A stretch of 64,000 bases of DNA from Hoeflea_A sp040932035 (lineage in GTDB: Bacteria > Pseudomonadota > Alphaproteobacteria > Rhizobiales > Rhizobiaceae). Position 1 is the stretch's first letter. Each line of letters opens with the position of its first letter. Position numbers and translations under genes: made by a program. The notes under the pieces were generated by a model that was not told the DNA's origin, searched no databases, and was given only the letters and a program-made list of their open reading frames with translations. Below, piece after piece: positions 22,294-32,303 of the stretch. The stretch is taken from positions 124,001-188,000 of the forward strand of contig NZ_JBFRBB010000003.1 in assembly GCF_040932035.1 (NCBI RefSeq), written 5' to 3'.

Positions 22294-25200
22294 ATGACGG
22301 ATAAAACGCCATCACAGGCAGTCGCTGTGCCACGATCGACACAAGCACTGACGGTGAAACGCGCCGGCACGTCTGGATTCCCTGAAAAACAGGGCCTTTA
22401 CGACCCGCGCAACGAGCACGACGCCTGCGGAGTGGGCTTCGTTGCCCATATGCGCGGCGAAAAGTCCCACCAGATCATCGCAGATGGTCTGTTCATGCTG
22501 GAAAACCTGACCCACCGCGGCGCGGTTGGCGCGGATCCGCTGATGGGCGATGGTGCCGGAATGCTGGTGCAGATCCCGCATGGGCTGTTCCGCGACGAGA
22601 TGGCGAAGCAGGATGTTTCCCTGCCCGAGGTCGGTCACTACGCCGTCGGCTATCTGTTCATGCCGCAGGATGCGGAGATGCGTGCCCATATCGAGGAGAT
22701 CATCGAGGAAGTGGTGGTCGCCGAGGGGCAGATCCTTCTCGGCTATCGCGATGTGCCGGTGGACAATTCCTCCCTCTCAAAGGCGCCGGATATTGTTGCG
22801 ACTGAACCGTTCCATCGTCAGGTTTTCATCGGCCGTAATCCGGAAATCGAGACAGAAGATGAATTCAAGCGCCGGTTGTTCATTCTGCGCAAGGTTATCT
22901 CGAACCGTATTTTCGACGAGACCGACGGACGCGACAACGGCTTCTACATCGTTTCGCTTTGCAGCCGGACCATCGTCTATAAGGGGATGTTTCTCGCCTA
23001 TCAGGTGGGTGCCTATTACAAGGATCTGACGGATGAGCGTTTCGTCTCCGCCGTTGCCCTTGTTCACCAGCGCTTTTCGACGAACACATTCCCGTCCTGG
23101 AAACTTGCGCATCCTTACCGGATGGTCGCGCACAATGGCGAGATCAATACGCTGCGCGGCAATGTCAACTGGATGGCCGCCCGCCAAGCGTCTGTTTCGT
23201 CCCCGCTTTTCGGTGACGACATCTCCAAATTGTGGCCGATTTCCTACGAAGGACAGTCGGACACGGCCTGTTTCGACAATGCGCTGGAATTCCTCGTGCA
23301 GGGCGGCTATTCGCTGACCCATGCCGTCATGATGCTGATCCCGGAAGCCTGGGCCGGCAACAAGCTGATGCATGATGACCGCAAGGCCTTTTACGAATAC
23401 CACGCGGCGCTGATGGAGCCCTGGGACGGACCGGCCGCGGTCGCCTTTACGGATGGCCGGCAGATCGGCGCGACGCTCGACCGCAACGGCCTTCGCCCGG
23501 CCCGCTACATCGTCACCGACGACGACCGTGTGATCATGGCTTCGGAGGCTGGCGTGCTGCCTGTCGAAGAAAAGAAAATCGTGCGCAAGTGGCGGCTACA
23601 GCCCGGCAAGATGCTGTTGATCGACATGGAGGAGGGCACGATCGTGTCCGACGCCCAGATCAAAAAGGAGCTCGCCAACGCCAACCCCTACCAGGAATGG
23701 CTCGACCGCACCCAGATCGTGCTGGAAGATCTTCCGAATTCGGGAATGTCGGCAAGCCGCACCCATGCTTCGCTGCTCGACCGGCAGCAGGCTTTCGGCT
23801 ACTCGCAGGAAGATCTGAAGCTGCTGATGTCGCCCATGGCAACGACGGGCCAGGAGGCACTCGGCTCCATGGGCACCGATACGCCCATTTCGGCCATGTC
23901 GGACAAGTCGAAGCTGCTCTACACCTATTTCAAGCAGAATTTTGCACAGGTCACCAACCCGCCCATCGATCCGATCCGAGAGGAATCGGTGATGAGCCTC
24001 GTGTCCTTCATCGGGCCGCGGCCGAACCTTTTCGATCTTGAAGGGCTGGCCGAGCGCCGGCGTCTGGAAGTGCGCCAGCCGATCCTGACCAATGAGGATC
24101 TGGAGAAAATCCGCGCGATCGGCGATATTTCCGACAACCAGTTCCAGACAAAAACCCTCGACATGACCTATCGCGAGAGTCGCGGCGCCGACTATCTGGC
24201 CGAGGCACTGGACAATCTTTGTGCGCGCGCCGAACGCTGCGTCAACAATGGCTACAACATCATAGTCCTGTCGGACCGGCAGATTTCGGTCGACCGGATC
24301 GCCATTCCGGCCCTGCTCGCAACGGCCGCCGTGCACCATCATCTCATCCGCAAGGGTCTTCGCACCTCGGTCGGCCTGGTGGTGGAAACGGGCGAACCGC
24401 GCGAAGTACACCATTTTGCGGTTCTTGCTGGCTATGGCGCCGAGGCCATCAACCCTTATCTCGCCTTCGATACGCTTGCCGACATGCACAATAAGGGCGA
24501 GTTCCCGGCAGCGGTCGATCCGTACGAAGTCGTACACCGCTATATCAAGGCCATCGACAAGGGGCTGTTGAAGGTGATGTCCAAGATGGGCATTTCCACT
24601 TACCAGTCCTATTGCGGCGCGCAGATATTCGATGCGGTCGGCCTGTCGACGGCATTTGTGAAAAAGTACTTTTTCGGGACCGCAACAACGATCGAGGGCA
24701 TCGGGCTGGAAGAAATCGCCATCGAAACCCATGCGCGCCATGCGCGGGCTTTCGGCAATGATCCGGTGCTTCGGACCGCGCTCGATGTCGGCGGTGAATA
24801 TCTCTACCGCATCCGCGGCGAAAACCATGCCTGGTCGCCGGATTCCGTTGCGCTGCTGCAGCATGCGGTCCGCGGCAATGCGCAGGACAAATACCGTGAG
24901 TTCGCGCGCATCGTGAACGAGCACGCGGAGGGTCTCAACACCATTCGCGGCCTGTTCAAGATTGCCGATGCCGAAGATGCCGGTCGCAAACCTGTTCCGC
25001 TTGACGAGGTCGAGCCGGCTGCCGATATCGTCCGGCGCTTTTCCACCGGCGCAATGTCATTCGGCTCGATCAGCCGCGAAGCGCACACGACACTTGCGAT
25101 CGCCATGAACCGGATTGGCGGCAAGTCCAATACCGGCGAGGGCGGCGAGGAACCGGACCGCTACATGCCGCTGCCGGACGGATCGATGAATCCGGAACGT

Positions 25201-27015
25201 TCGGCAATCAAGCAGGTCGCATCAGGCCGCTTTGGCGTGACAACCGAATATCTGGTCAATTCCGACATGATACAGATCAAGGTCGCGCAGGGCGCCAAGC
25301 CCGGTGAGGGTGGCCAGCTGCCCGGCCACAAAGTCGACGCGACGATCGCCAAGACCCGCCATTCGACCCCGGGCGTCGGTCTGATTTCACCGCCGCCGCA
25401 TCACGACATCTATTCAATCGAAGATCTGGCACAGCTGATCTACGATCTGAAAAACGTTAATCCGGAAGCCGATGTTTCGGTCAAGCTGGTTTCGGAGGTG
25501 GGTGTCGGCACGGTTGCCGCCGGCGTTGCAAAGGCGCGCGCCGATCACATCACCATTTCCGGGTATGATGGCGGCACCGGCGCATCGCCGCTGACATCGC
25601 TGAAACATGCGGGTTCTCCCTGGGAAATGGGCCTTGCCGAAACGCATCAGACTCTGGTGCTGAACGGGCTGCGTTCACGTGTGCCGCTGCAGGTGGATGG
25701 TGGACTGCGCACCGGGCGCGACGTGATTGTCGGCGCTCTGCTTGGTGCCGACGAGTTCGGCTTTTCAACGGCCCCGCTGATTGCCGCCGGCTGCCTGATG
25801 ATGCGCAAGTGCCACCTCAATACCTGCCCGGTCGGCATCGCCACACAGGATCCGGTGCTGCGCCAGCGTTTCAAGGGAACGCCGGAGCATGTGATCAACT
25901 ATTTCTTCTTCATTGCCGAAGAGGTGCGCGAGTTCCTTGCCGCCATGGGCTATCGCAAGCTGGACGAGATCATCGGGCAATCCGATCTTTTAAAGAAGGA
26001 TCAACTGATCAGTCACTGGAAGGCCAAGGGGCTGGATTTCAGCAATATCTTCTACAAGCCCGAGGCACCGAAGGAAGATACCTACTGGACCAAGCGCCAG
26101 GAACACCCGATCGATGATGTTCTCGACCGCTCGCTGATCGAGAAGGCGGCGCCGGCGCTTGAGGACAAGACGCCGGTTGCCTTCGAGACGGACATAAAGA
26201 ATGTCGACCGCTCCACCGGCGCCATGCTGTCGGGTGAGGTTGCCAAGCGCTTTGGCCACAAGGGGCTTGCGGATGACACGATTTCCGTCACCCTGAACGG
26301 TACCGCCGGGCAGTCCTTCGGCGCGTTTCTTGCGCGCGGCATTTCCTTCGATCTTGTCGGTGACGGCAACGACTATGTCGGCAAGGGGCTTTGCGGCGGC
26401 CGCATTGTGGTTCGCCCGCCGGAAGACAGCCGGATTGTGCCGGAAGATTCCATCATCGTCGGCAATACCGTGCTTTACGGCGCCGTCGAGGGTGAATGTT
26501 ATTTCCGTGGTGTCGCGGGAGAGCGTTTCGCCGTGCGCAACTCCGGCGCGGTTGCCGTGGTTGAAGGCGTTGGCGATCATGGCTGCGAGTATATGACCGG
26601 CGGTATTGTCGTCGTCATCGGGCAGACAGGCCGCAATTTTGCCGCCGGCATGTCCGGAGGCGTTGCCTACGTGCTCGACGAAGCCGGTGATTTTGCGCGC
26701 CGCTGCAACATGGCCATGGTCGAGCTGGAACCGGTTCCCGAAGAAGACGACCTTCTGGAGGAGCTGCACCATCACGGCGGTGACCTTGACCACAAGGGAC
26801 GTGTTGATGTCTCCGGCGATATGACACGCCACGATGAAGAGCGGCTTTACCAGCTGATCTCCAATCACGTCCATTACACCGGCTCCGAGCGCGGCAAGGA
26901 CATTCTGGAAAACTGGGCCGACTACCGTCCAAAATTCCGCAAGGTGATGCCGGTGGAATACCGGCGCGCCCTGGAGGAAATGGAGCGCATGCGCATTGGC
27001 GTGGCGGCCGAATAG
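22294..27015 (+). CDS. gltB: Glutamate synthase (NADPH) large subunit
   Basis: 1573 residues from the ATG at 22294, which follows AGGAGG. A short propeptide precedes Cys45 in HDACGVGF, the N-terminal nucleophile of the glutamine amidotransferase domain after self-cleavage. Then come the central domain, the FMN-binding TIM barrel (SISREAHTTLAIAMNRIGGK region) and the C-terminal beta-helix. The 3Fe-4S ligands are in CLMMRKCHLNTC. Together with GltD it converts glutamine plus 2-oxoglutarate to two glutamate, the GOGAT half of ammonium assimilation. gltD follows after 168 bp in the same direction. Confidence 0.97.
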   Translation: MTDKTPSQAVAVPRSTQALTVKRAGTSGFPEKQGLYDPRNEHDACGVGFVAHMRGEKSHQIIADGLFMLENLTHRGAVGADPLMGDGAGMLVQIPHGLFRDEMAKQDVSLPEVGHYAVGYLFMPQDAEMRAHIEEIIEEVVVAEGQILLGYRDVPVDNSSLSKAPDIVATEPFHRQVFIGRNPEIETEDEFKRRLFILRKVISNRIFDETDGRDNGFYIVSLCSRTIVYKGMFLAYQVGAYYKDLTDERFVSAVALVHQRFSTNTFPSWKLAHPYRMVAHNGEINTLRGNVNWMAARQASVSSPLFGDDISKLWPISYEGQSDTACFDNALEFLVQGGYSLTHAVMMLIPEAWAGNKLMHDDRKAFYEYHAALMEPWDGPAAVAFTDGRQIGATLDRNGLRPARYIVTDDDRVIMASEAGVLPVEEKKIVRKWRLQPGKMLLIDMEEGTIVSDAQIKKELANANPYQEWLDRTQIVLEDLPNSGMSASRTHASLLDRQQAFGYSQEDLKLLMSPMATTGQEALGSMGTDTPISAMSDKSKLLYTYFKQNFAQVTNPPIDPIREESVMSLVSFIGPRPNLFDLEGLAERRRLEVRQPILTNEDLEKIRAIGDISDNQFQTKTLDMTYRESRGADYLAEALDNLCARAERCVNNGYNIIVLSDRQISVDRIAIPALLATAAVHHHLIRKGLRTSVGLVVETGEPREVHHFAVLAGYGAEAINPYLAFDTLADMHNKGEFPAAVDPYEVVHRYIKAIDKGLLKVMSKMGISTYQSYCGAQIFDAVGLSTAFVKKYFFGTATTIEGIGLEEIAIETHARHARAFGNDPVLRTALDVGGEYLYRIRGENHAWSPDSVALLQHAVRGNAQDKYREFARIVNEHAEGLNTIRGLFKIADAEDAGRKPVPLDEVEPAADIVRRFSTGAMSFGSISREAHTTLAIAMNRIGGKSNTGEGGEEPDRYMPLPDGSMNPERSAIKQVASGRFGVTTEYLVNSDMIQIKVAQGAKPGEGGQLPGHKVDATIAKTRHSTPGVGLISPPPHHDIYSIEDLAQLIYDLKNVNPEADVSVKLVSEVGVGTVAAGVAKARADHITISGYDGGTGASPLTSLKHAGSPWEMGLAETHQTLVLNGLRSRVPLQVDGGLRTGRDVIVGALLGADEFGFSTAPLIAAGCLMMRKCHLNTCPVGIATQDPVLRQRFKGTPEHVINYFFFIAEEVREFLAAMGYRKLDEIIGQSDLLKKDQLISHWKAKGLDFSNIFYKPEAPKEDTYWTKRQEHPIDDVLDRSLIEKAAPALEDKTPVAFETDIKNVDRSTGAMLSGEVAKRFGHKGLADDTISVTLNGTAGQSFGAFLARGISFDLVGDGNDYVGKGLCGGRIVVRPPEDSRIVPEDSIIVGNTVLYGAVEGECYFRGVAGERFAVRNSGAVAVVEGVGDHGCEYMTGGIVVVIGQTGRNFAAGMSGGVAYVLDEAGDFARRCNMAMVELEPVPEEDDLLEELHHHGGDLDHKGRVDVSGDMTRHDEERLYQLISNHVHYTGSERGKDILENWADYRPKFRKVMPVEYRRALEEMERMRIGVAAE

Positions 27016-27183
27016 ACGGATATGTCAAACAGTGGCGCCCGGTCTTGATGGGCAGGGCGCCAGGCAGAAATGGGACACAGGACAGGTTTTGAACCACGCT
27101 GCGGCTGCAAGAGGCGGCCTGACAATCTGAAAAGACGCCGGCGATCAGGGATCTGTCTGAAGGAATGAAGAATAGGAACGGAT

Positions 27184-28638
27184 ATGGGTAAGGTTACTGG
27201 ATTTCTGGAAATCGACCGTCAGGTCGCCAAGTACCAGCCTGCGTCGGATCGCGTGCGGCACTTCAAGGAATTCACGATTCCGATGTCCGATTCGGAGGTC
27301 GTCAAACAGGCGGCCCGCTGCATGGATTGCGGAATTCCCTTTTGTCACGGACCGACCGGCTGCCCGATCCACAACCAGATTCCCGATTGGAACGATCTCG
27401 TCTTCAACGACAATTGGGAAGAGGCGATACGCAACCTGCATTCGACCAACAATTTTCCGGAATTCACCGGCCGCATCTGCCCGGCACCCTGCGAAGAAGC
27501 CTGTACGTTGAATCTCGAGGACATACCGGTCGCCATCAAGACGGTGGAGCAGGCGCTCGCCGACAAGGCCTACGACATGGGCTACGTGGTTCCTCAGCCT
27601 GCCGACACGAAGACCGGCAAATCCGTTGCGGTCATCGGTTCGGGCCCTGCGGGCATGGCCGCGGCGCAGCAGCTTGCACGCGTCGGCCACGAGGTGCATG
27701 TCTATGAGCGCGAAAGCGCCGCCGGCGGTCTGCTGCGCTACGGCATTCCCGATTTCAAAATGGAAAAGCACTATATCGACAAGCGTGTTGCGCAGATGGA
27801 AGGCGAGGGTGTTGTCTTCCACTACGATGTTCATATCGGTGTTGACAAGACCGTCGATGCGCTGCGCGAAGAGCACGATGCCGTGATCTATTGCGGGGGA
27901 TCGGAAAAGCCGCGTGACGCCGGAATTCCGGGTGTGGATTTTGCCGGCGTTCACGATGCGATGCCTTATCTGGTGCAGCAAAACAAGCGGGTTGCGCGCG
28001 AAAACATCGATTCAACAGGCTGGCCGTCGGAACCGATCCTTGCGGGAGGCAAACATGTCGTTGTCGTCGGCGGTGGCGATACCGCTTCCGACTGCGTGGG
28101 AACGGCTTTCAGGCAGGGCGCCGTCAAGGTGACGCAGCTCGATATCCGGCCGCAGCCGCCGGTCCGGGAAGACAAACTGGCGGTGTGGCCGTTCTGGGCC
28201 ACCAAAATGCGCACGTCCTCATCGCAGGCCGAAGGTGCGGTCCGGGAATTTCAGGTCGGCACCCTGGAGTTTGTCGGTGAAAACGGCATTTTGACCGGGG
28301 TGAAGTGCTGCCAGGTCGATGAGAAGAGAATGCCGATCGCCGGTACGGAATTCATCATCAAGGCCGACCTTGCATTTATTGCCATCGGCTTCCGCGGCCC
28401 ATTCGAAAACGGCGTTCTGAAAGATCTTGGCGACCGGCTCGAAATCGGCGTTGACGGGCGCGGTTCGACCTATGTGATGGCCAATGAGAGCGACTATCGC
28501 ACATCCGTTGACGGTGTCTGGGCGGCCGGCGATGTGCGTCGCGGCCAGTCGCTGGTTGTATGGGCTATCCGCGAAGGTCGGCAGGCTGCGCACGATGTCG
28601 ACAAGCAGCTGATGGGATCGACCATCCTGCCGCGGTAA
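27184..28638 (+). CDS. gltD: Glutamate synthase (NADPH) small subunit
   Basis: 484 residues. The N-terminal iron-sulfur region carries CMDCGIPFC ... GCP and CPAPCEEAC, which hold two 4Fe-4S clusters with the GltB interface. Two Rossmann dinucleotide sites follow: VAVIGSGPAGMAAAQQLA for FAD and HVVVVGGGDTASDCVGTA for NADPH. It passes electrons from NADPH to GltB. The start ATG at 27184 has AGGAACGGAT upstream. The gene ends 27 bp before the convergent SGNH hydrolase gene with no visible terminator. Confidence 0.97.
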   Translation: MGKVTGFLEIDRQVAKYQPASDRVRHFKEFTIPMSDSEVVKQAARCMDCGIPFCHGPTGCPIHNQIPDWNDLVFNDNWEEAIRNLHSTNNFPEFTGRICPAPCEEACTLNLEDIPVAIKTVEQALADKAYDMGYVVPQPADTKTGKSVAVIGSGPAGMAAAQQLARVGHEVHVYERESAAGGLLRYGIPDFKMEKHYIDKRVAQMEGEGVVFHYDVHIGVDKTVDALREEHDAVIYCGGSEKPRDAGIPGVDFAGVHDAMPYLVQQNKRVARENIDSTGWPSEPILAGGKHVVVVGGGDTASDCVGTAFRQGAVKVTQLDIRPQPPVREDKLAVWPFWATKMRTSSSQAEGAVREFQVGTLEFVGENGILTGVKCCQVDEKRMPIAGTEFIIKADLAFIAIGFRGPFENGVLKDLGDRLEIGVDGRGSTYVMANESDYRTSVDGVWAAGDVRRGQSLVVWAIREGRQAAHDVDKQLMGSTILPR

Positions 28639-28665
28639 ATACTCAACTTCTGCAGAAACGTGGAA

Positions 28666-29892
28666 TCAGCCTTGCGGCGCTTCGGGTGCTTTTGTGAGCG
28701 AGGTCTTGTCCTGCTTGCGCGGCCAGACGAAATAGTCGGCCCTGCCCGGTGGTGCGTCGCTGGTCTTGCCGTCAAAGACCAGGTCATCACGCGGCGTACG
28801 TGTCAGTGATGTGGGTGGTGCGCCGGCGCCCAGCAGCTCTTTCGACCCGTCGAGGTCGGGGTCGTTCATTGCAATCGGACTGGTGCGCACAAGCACGGAG
28901 CCGGTGCTGGGGTGCAGCACCAGCAACTCCGGCAGATTTTCCTCTGTAAGCTTTGCCACGTGCTCGCTGGCATCATCACCAAGCAGGCGTCGGATCGGCT
29001 TTTCCACGTAGAAAGCGAGCTTGCGCTTGCCTGCCTTTGTCATTCTGATGCCGTCTGATGTTCGCAGCCGCACCTGCTGGCCGATGACGTTCGAACCGGT
29101 ATAGACGAACTTGCCCTCCGCATCGACGAAGCCGTCCCAGATATCGACATATTCGCCATTCACTTCTTCGGTGATCGCTCTGTAAATCTCGTTAAAGGCC
29201 AGCATATCCCTCGACATGGTGGACTTTTTGTAGGATGGCGCACCGACCCAGATAAGCGGAATATTGCGGGAGCGGACCGCGCGCGCGATGGAATCGACCC
29301 GTTGCGCATATACAGAGTTCCAAATATCTGAACGCAGAGGAATTCGTTTGCGACCCTTTCTGCGCATGTCCTGCCGGTCGTTAGATCCGATCATGACGAC
29401 GACCATGGACGGCTGTATCTCGTCCAGAAAACCCGGCAGCTTTTTGTTCCAGTTGTAGTAGTCGTCGCGCACCAGCCCGGAGGAACCGCTGGTCTTGCGT
29501 ACCACGCTGACACCGGGTGACTGTTCGAAGGCGGTATCGAGGCCCTCGGACAGTGACTTGGCCATAAAATCGCCGACCACCAGAATCTTGCGGGCGTTTT
29601 CGAGCTTCTGGACTGTCTCGACCTTTTTCGTCTTTTTCCTGTTCTTTTTGCCCGGGGAAACGCGAATGACCGATTTTTTTCTTCTTATTTTCGCTCTGGG
29701 TTTTTGGCGGTTGGTTTTTTCGGGGCGAACCTTGCGTGGCCCAAACAGCCTGTCGATAAGGGTTCGGCGCTCATATTTGGTCTGCGCATCGGCCGAACTG
29801 ACCGGCAGCGCCAGCGATATTGCCATCGTGAAAACAGCAAGCAGGGGCAGCACCAAAAGGTAGGAACCCAGATTTCTGCCTATTGCGACCAC
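28666..29892 (-). CDS. SGNH-hydrolase family protein (DUF459)
   Basis: 408 residues. An N-terminal signal sequence/anchor (residues ~8-36, ALPVSSADAQ) is followed by a very basic linker (residues ~50-95, many Lys/Arg). The SGNH-like domain has a block I variant VVGDFMAKSL, in which the usual GDS is GDF, a block III IGSNDRQ, and the C-terminal DG.RMTKAGKRKLAFYVE. Family members are periplasmic esterases or acyltransferases acting on cell-wall or polysaccharide acyl groups. It follows an MltB-type transglycosylase by 12 bp, so a joint peptidoglycan role is inferred. The missing block I serine leaves catalysis uncertain. Confidence 0.78.
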   Translation of the reverse strand: MVAIGRNLGSYLLVLPLLAVFTMAISLALPVSSADAQTKYERRTLIDRLFGPRKVRPEKTNRQKPRAKIRRKKSVIRVSPGKKNRKKTKKVETVQKLENARKILVVGDFMAKSLSEGLDTAFEQSPGVSVVRKTSGSSGLVRDDYYNWNKKLPGFLDEIQPSMVVVMIGSNDRQDMRRKGRKRIPLRSDIWNSVYAQRVDSIARAVRSRNIPLIWVGAPSYKKSTMSRDMLAFNEIYRAITEEVNGEYVDIWDGFVDAEGKFVYTGSNVIGQQVRLRTSDGIRMTKAGKRKLAFYVEKPIRRLLGDDASEHVAKLTEENLPELLVLHPSTGSVLVRTSPIAMNDPDLDGSKELLGAGAPPTSLTRTPRDDLVFDGKTSDAPPGRADYFVWPRKQDKTSLTKAPEAPQG

Positions 29893-29904
29893 ACCGGTCT
29901 CCGT

Positions 29905-31152
29905 TCATCGCCTCAGTGTCTTGAGTAATTTTTGCGATGGAACACCGTCCGGCGTCAAGCCGGTTTGCGATTGAAATGCCTTGATGGCGAGCTGCGAACC
30001 GGAGCCGATATTGCCGTCGATTTCGCCGGAATAGTAGCCAAGTGCCTTCAAATGGACCTGAATTTCCCGTCTTTCGTCCATGGAAAGCACGCCCTTTGGC
30101 CGCGGCCATTTCTGCTTGAGACCGTCATAGCCGGCGATGCGGTCGGCAAGCAATCCGACAGCCAACGCGTAACTGTCGGAATTGTTGTAGCGCTTGATGA
30201 TGAAGAAGTTCCGCAGCATCAAAAAGGCCGGTCCCCTGCCGCCGGCAGGCATTTTAAGGACCGCTTTTTCACCGGGCCGTGGAAAAGTGCGGCCGTTGGG
30301 TCTCCTGAAGCCGAGATTTGCCCATTGGGCGAGTGTCTTGGATTTTCCGACATAACGGGAGGCGTTGCGCGGCGCCTTTACCTCGTAACCCCAGGTTCTT
30401 CCGGTTTTCCAGCCGTTCTTGCGCAGGAGATTGGCGGCTGTCGCCAGCGCATCGGGCACCGAATTCCATATGTCGCTACGGCCGTTGCCGTCGTGGTCCA
30501 CTGCAAAAGCCAGATAACTTGTCGGTATGAACTGGGTGTGGCCCATGGCGCCGGCCCAGGAGCCGGTCAGGTTTTCCTTGGAAATGTTGCCGGACTGCAG
30601 GATCTTGAGCGCGGCGATGAGCTGTTTACGGGCAAATTTTGCACGTCTGCGATCGGCATAGGCAAGGGTCGCGAGCGCCCGTGGCACATAGTGCAGCCGG
30701 TCGGGATAGTTGAAAACGTTGCCATAGCTGGATTCCACCGACCAGATGGCGAGCACTACCGAACGTTCGACGCCGAAGCGGCGTTCGATCTCGGCGAGGG
30801 TCCGGCTGTAGCGCTTGGCCATCTCCTGCCCGGTCTGCACCGTCGTGAAATGAACCCGCGTATCGATGTAGCTCCACGTATCCTGTTTGAATTCAGGCTG
30901 AAAGCGTGCCTTGCGCAGTACCTCCGGATCGGGTTCGCGGACGCCGGCAAACGCCTTTTGATAGGTGGATTTCTTGATCCCGGACTTCGCCGCCACCGGA
31001 TAGAAATCGTTGATCCATTTTCGGAAGCCTGCATCGGCCGCCGCCGGTGCCGCGTCGAAGAGCATTGCAGGCATCATCAATAGCGGCAGAAACGCAAGCA
31101 TTTTGCGTCTGCCGGAGCACTGCAGTCCCGTATTTCCCGCCATCTGAGACAT
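29905..31152 (-). CDS. Lytic murein transglycosylase, MltB family
   Basis: 415 residues: signal peptide (residues ~18-40, ending AAPAAADA), catalytic SLT_2 domain with the presumed glutamate in IWSVESSYGNVFNYP and the GAMGHTQFIPTSY signature, and a C-terminal peptidoglycan-binding_1 domain (ERREIQVHLKALGYYSGEID and IKAFQSQTGLTPDG). It would cleave the MurNAc-GlcNAc bond in the periplasm forming 1,6-anhydro ends. No lipobox is visible, so it is likely soluble. First gene of a two-gene unit with the SGNH-type gene downstream. Confidence 0.92.
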   Translation of the reverse strand: MSQMAGNTGLQCSGRRKMLAFLPLLMMPAMLFDAAPAAADAGFRKWINDFYPVAAKSGIKKSTYQKAFAGVREPDPEVLRKARFQPEFKQDTWSYIDTRVHFTTVQTGQEMAKRYSRTLAEIERRFGVERSVVLAIWSVESSYGNVFNYPDRLHYVPRALATLAYADRRRAKFARKQLIAALKILQSGNISKENLTGSWAGAMGHTQFIPTSYLAFAVDHDGNGRSDIWNSVPDALATAANLLRKNGWKTGRTWGYEVKAPRNASRYVGKSKTLAQWANLGFRRPNGRTFPRPGEKAVLKMPAGGRGPAFLMLRNFFIIKRYNNSDSYALAVGLLADRIAGYDGLKQKWPRPKGVLSMDERREIQVHLKALGYYSGEIDGNIGSGSQLAIKAFQSQTGLTPDGVPSQKLLKTLRR

Positions 31153-31404
31153 CGCCGTCAGTTTAGTTGCGGCTCAAGGCGGAAAAATGGCCGCCTTCCG
31201 CTGGTTTAATACACTCTGTCAGACATCATAAATAGGACGCATCAACAATGTGTTAACCATAAAAGAGCACAACCAAACCGGTTCCGCCGGTAATTGTGCC
31301 ACGTGCATGGCGCCGGTCAAATGTGTTGATTATTGCGGACCGCACGGGATATCTACGCTAGTCCCGAATTACCGGGTATTTGCTGAGACGAAAGGCACGG
31401 TTAC

Positions 31405-32292
31405 ATGGCGCAGCAGGGCAGGGTCAGAAAAGCAGTTTTTCCGGTTGCGGGGCTTGGAACGCGTTTTCTGCCGGCAACCAAAGCGATCCCGAAGGAAATG
31501 CTGACAGTCGTCGACAAGCCGGTCATTCAATATGTTGTCGACGAGGCGCGCGCGGCAGGCATTGAGCATTTCATTTTCGTCACGGGTCGCAACAAGGCCG
31601 TCATCGAAGACCATTTCGACATTCAGGTGGAGCTCTACGACACACTGCGAAGCCGCGGCAAGATCGATGAGCTGAACAATCTCGAGGCGCTGCAGCCGAA
31701 ACCCGGCCAAACGAGTTTTACCCGCCAGCAGGAGCCCCTCGGCCTTGGCCACGCGGTATGGTGCGCGCGTGAACTCGTCGGTGATGAGCCATTTGCACTG
31801 CTTTTGCCCGATATGGTGATGCAGGATGATCGCGGGTGCCTGGCGGGCATGGTCGATCTTTATGGAAAAGTCGGCGGTAACGTCATTTCCGTTGAGGAAG
31901 TGCCGGAAGAAGAAACCCATCGCTATGGCATTGTCGGCGTCGGAGAAGACATCGGTGATGACGGGTTCCAGATCAGCGCCATGGTCGAAAAGCCGGCGCC
32001 GGGCACGGCACCATCGAACTATTTTATCAATGGGCGCTATATTCTGCAGCCGGAGATATTTTCAATCCTGGAAACCCAGGAAACAGGCGCCGGCAATGAA
32101 ATCCAGATTACCGACGCGATGCTGAAACTGGCCGAAAGGCAGCCGTTTTCGGCGTATCATTTCCGCGGCAACACTTTCGATTGCGGATCGAAGGAAGGTT
32201 TCATCAAGGCAAATGTCTCATTCGCTCTGACGCGCGAGGATATCCGCGCGAAGGTAGAGGACGACCTGCGCCGCATGCTTGATGCGATTTAG
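31405..32292 (+). CDS. galU: UTP--glucose-1-phosphate uridylyltransferase
   Basis: 295 residues. The nucleotidyl-transferase signature is GLGTRFLPATKAIPKEM near the N-terminus, with DKPVIQYVVDEA and the uridine-binding LGHAVWCARELVGDEPF. It makes UDP-glucose for exopolysaccharide, lipopolysaccharide and cyclic glucan synthesis. The gene stands alone, with the beta-barrel protein gene converging on it 11 bp after its stop. ATG 31405 is preceded by GGTTAC at modest spacing, and the family N-terminus (MAQQGRVRKAVFPVAG) supports this start. Confidence 0.96.
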   Translation: MAQQGRVRKAVFPVAGLGTRFLPATKAIPKEMLTVVDKPVIQYVVDEARAAGIEHFIFVTGRNKAVIEDHFDIQVELYDTLRSRGKIDELNNLEALQPKPGQTSFTRQQEPLGLGHAVWCARELVGDEPFALLLPDMVMQDDRGCLAGMVDLYGKVGGNVISVEEVPEEETHRYGIVGVGEDIGDDGFQISAMVEKPAPGTAPSNYFINGRYILQPEIFSILETQETGAGNEIQITDAMLKLAERQPFSAYHFRGNTFDCGSKEGFIKANVSFALTREDIRAKVEDDLRRMLDAI

Positions 32293-32303
32293 CAGCTATT
32301 GCA

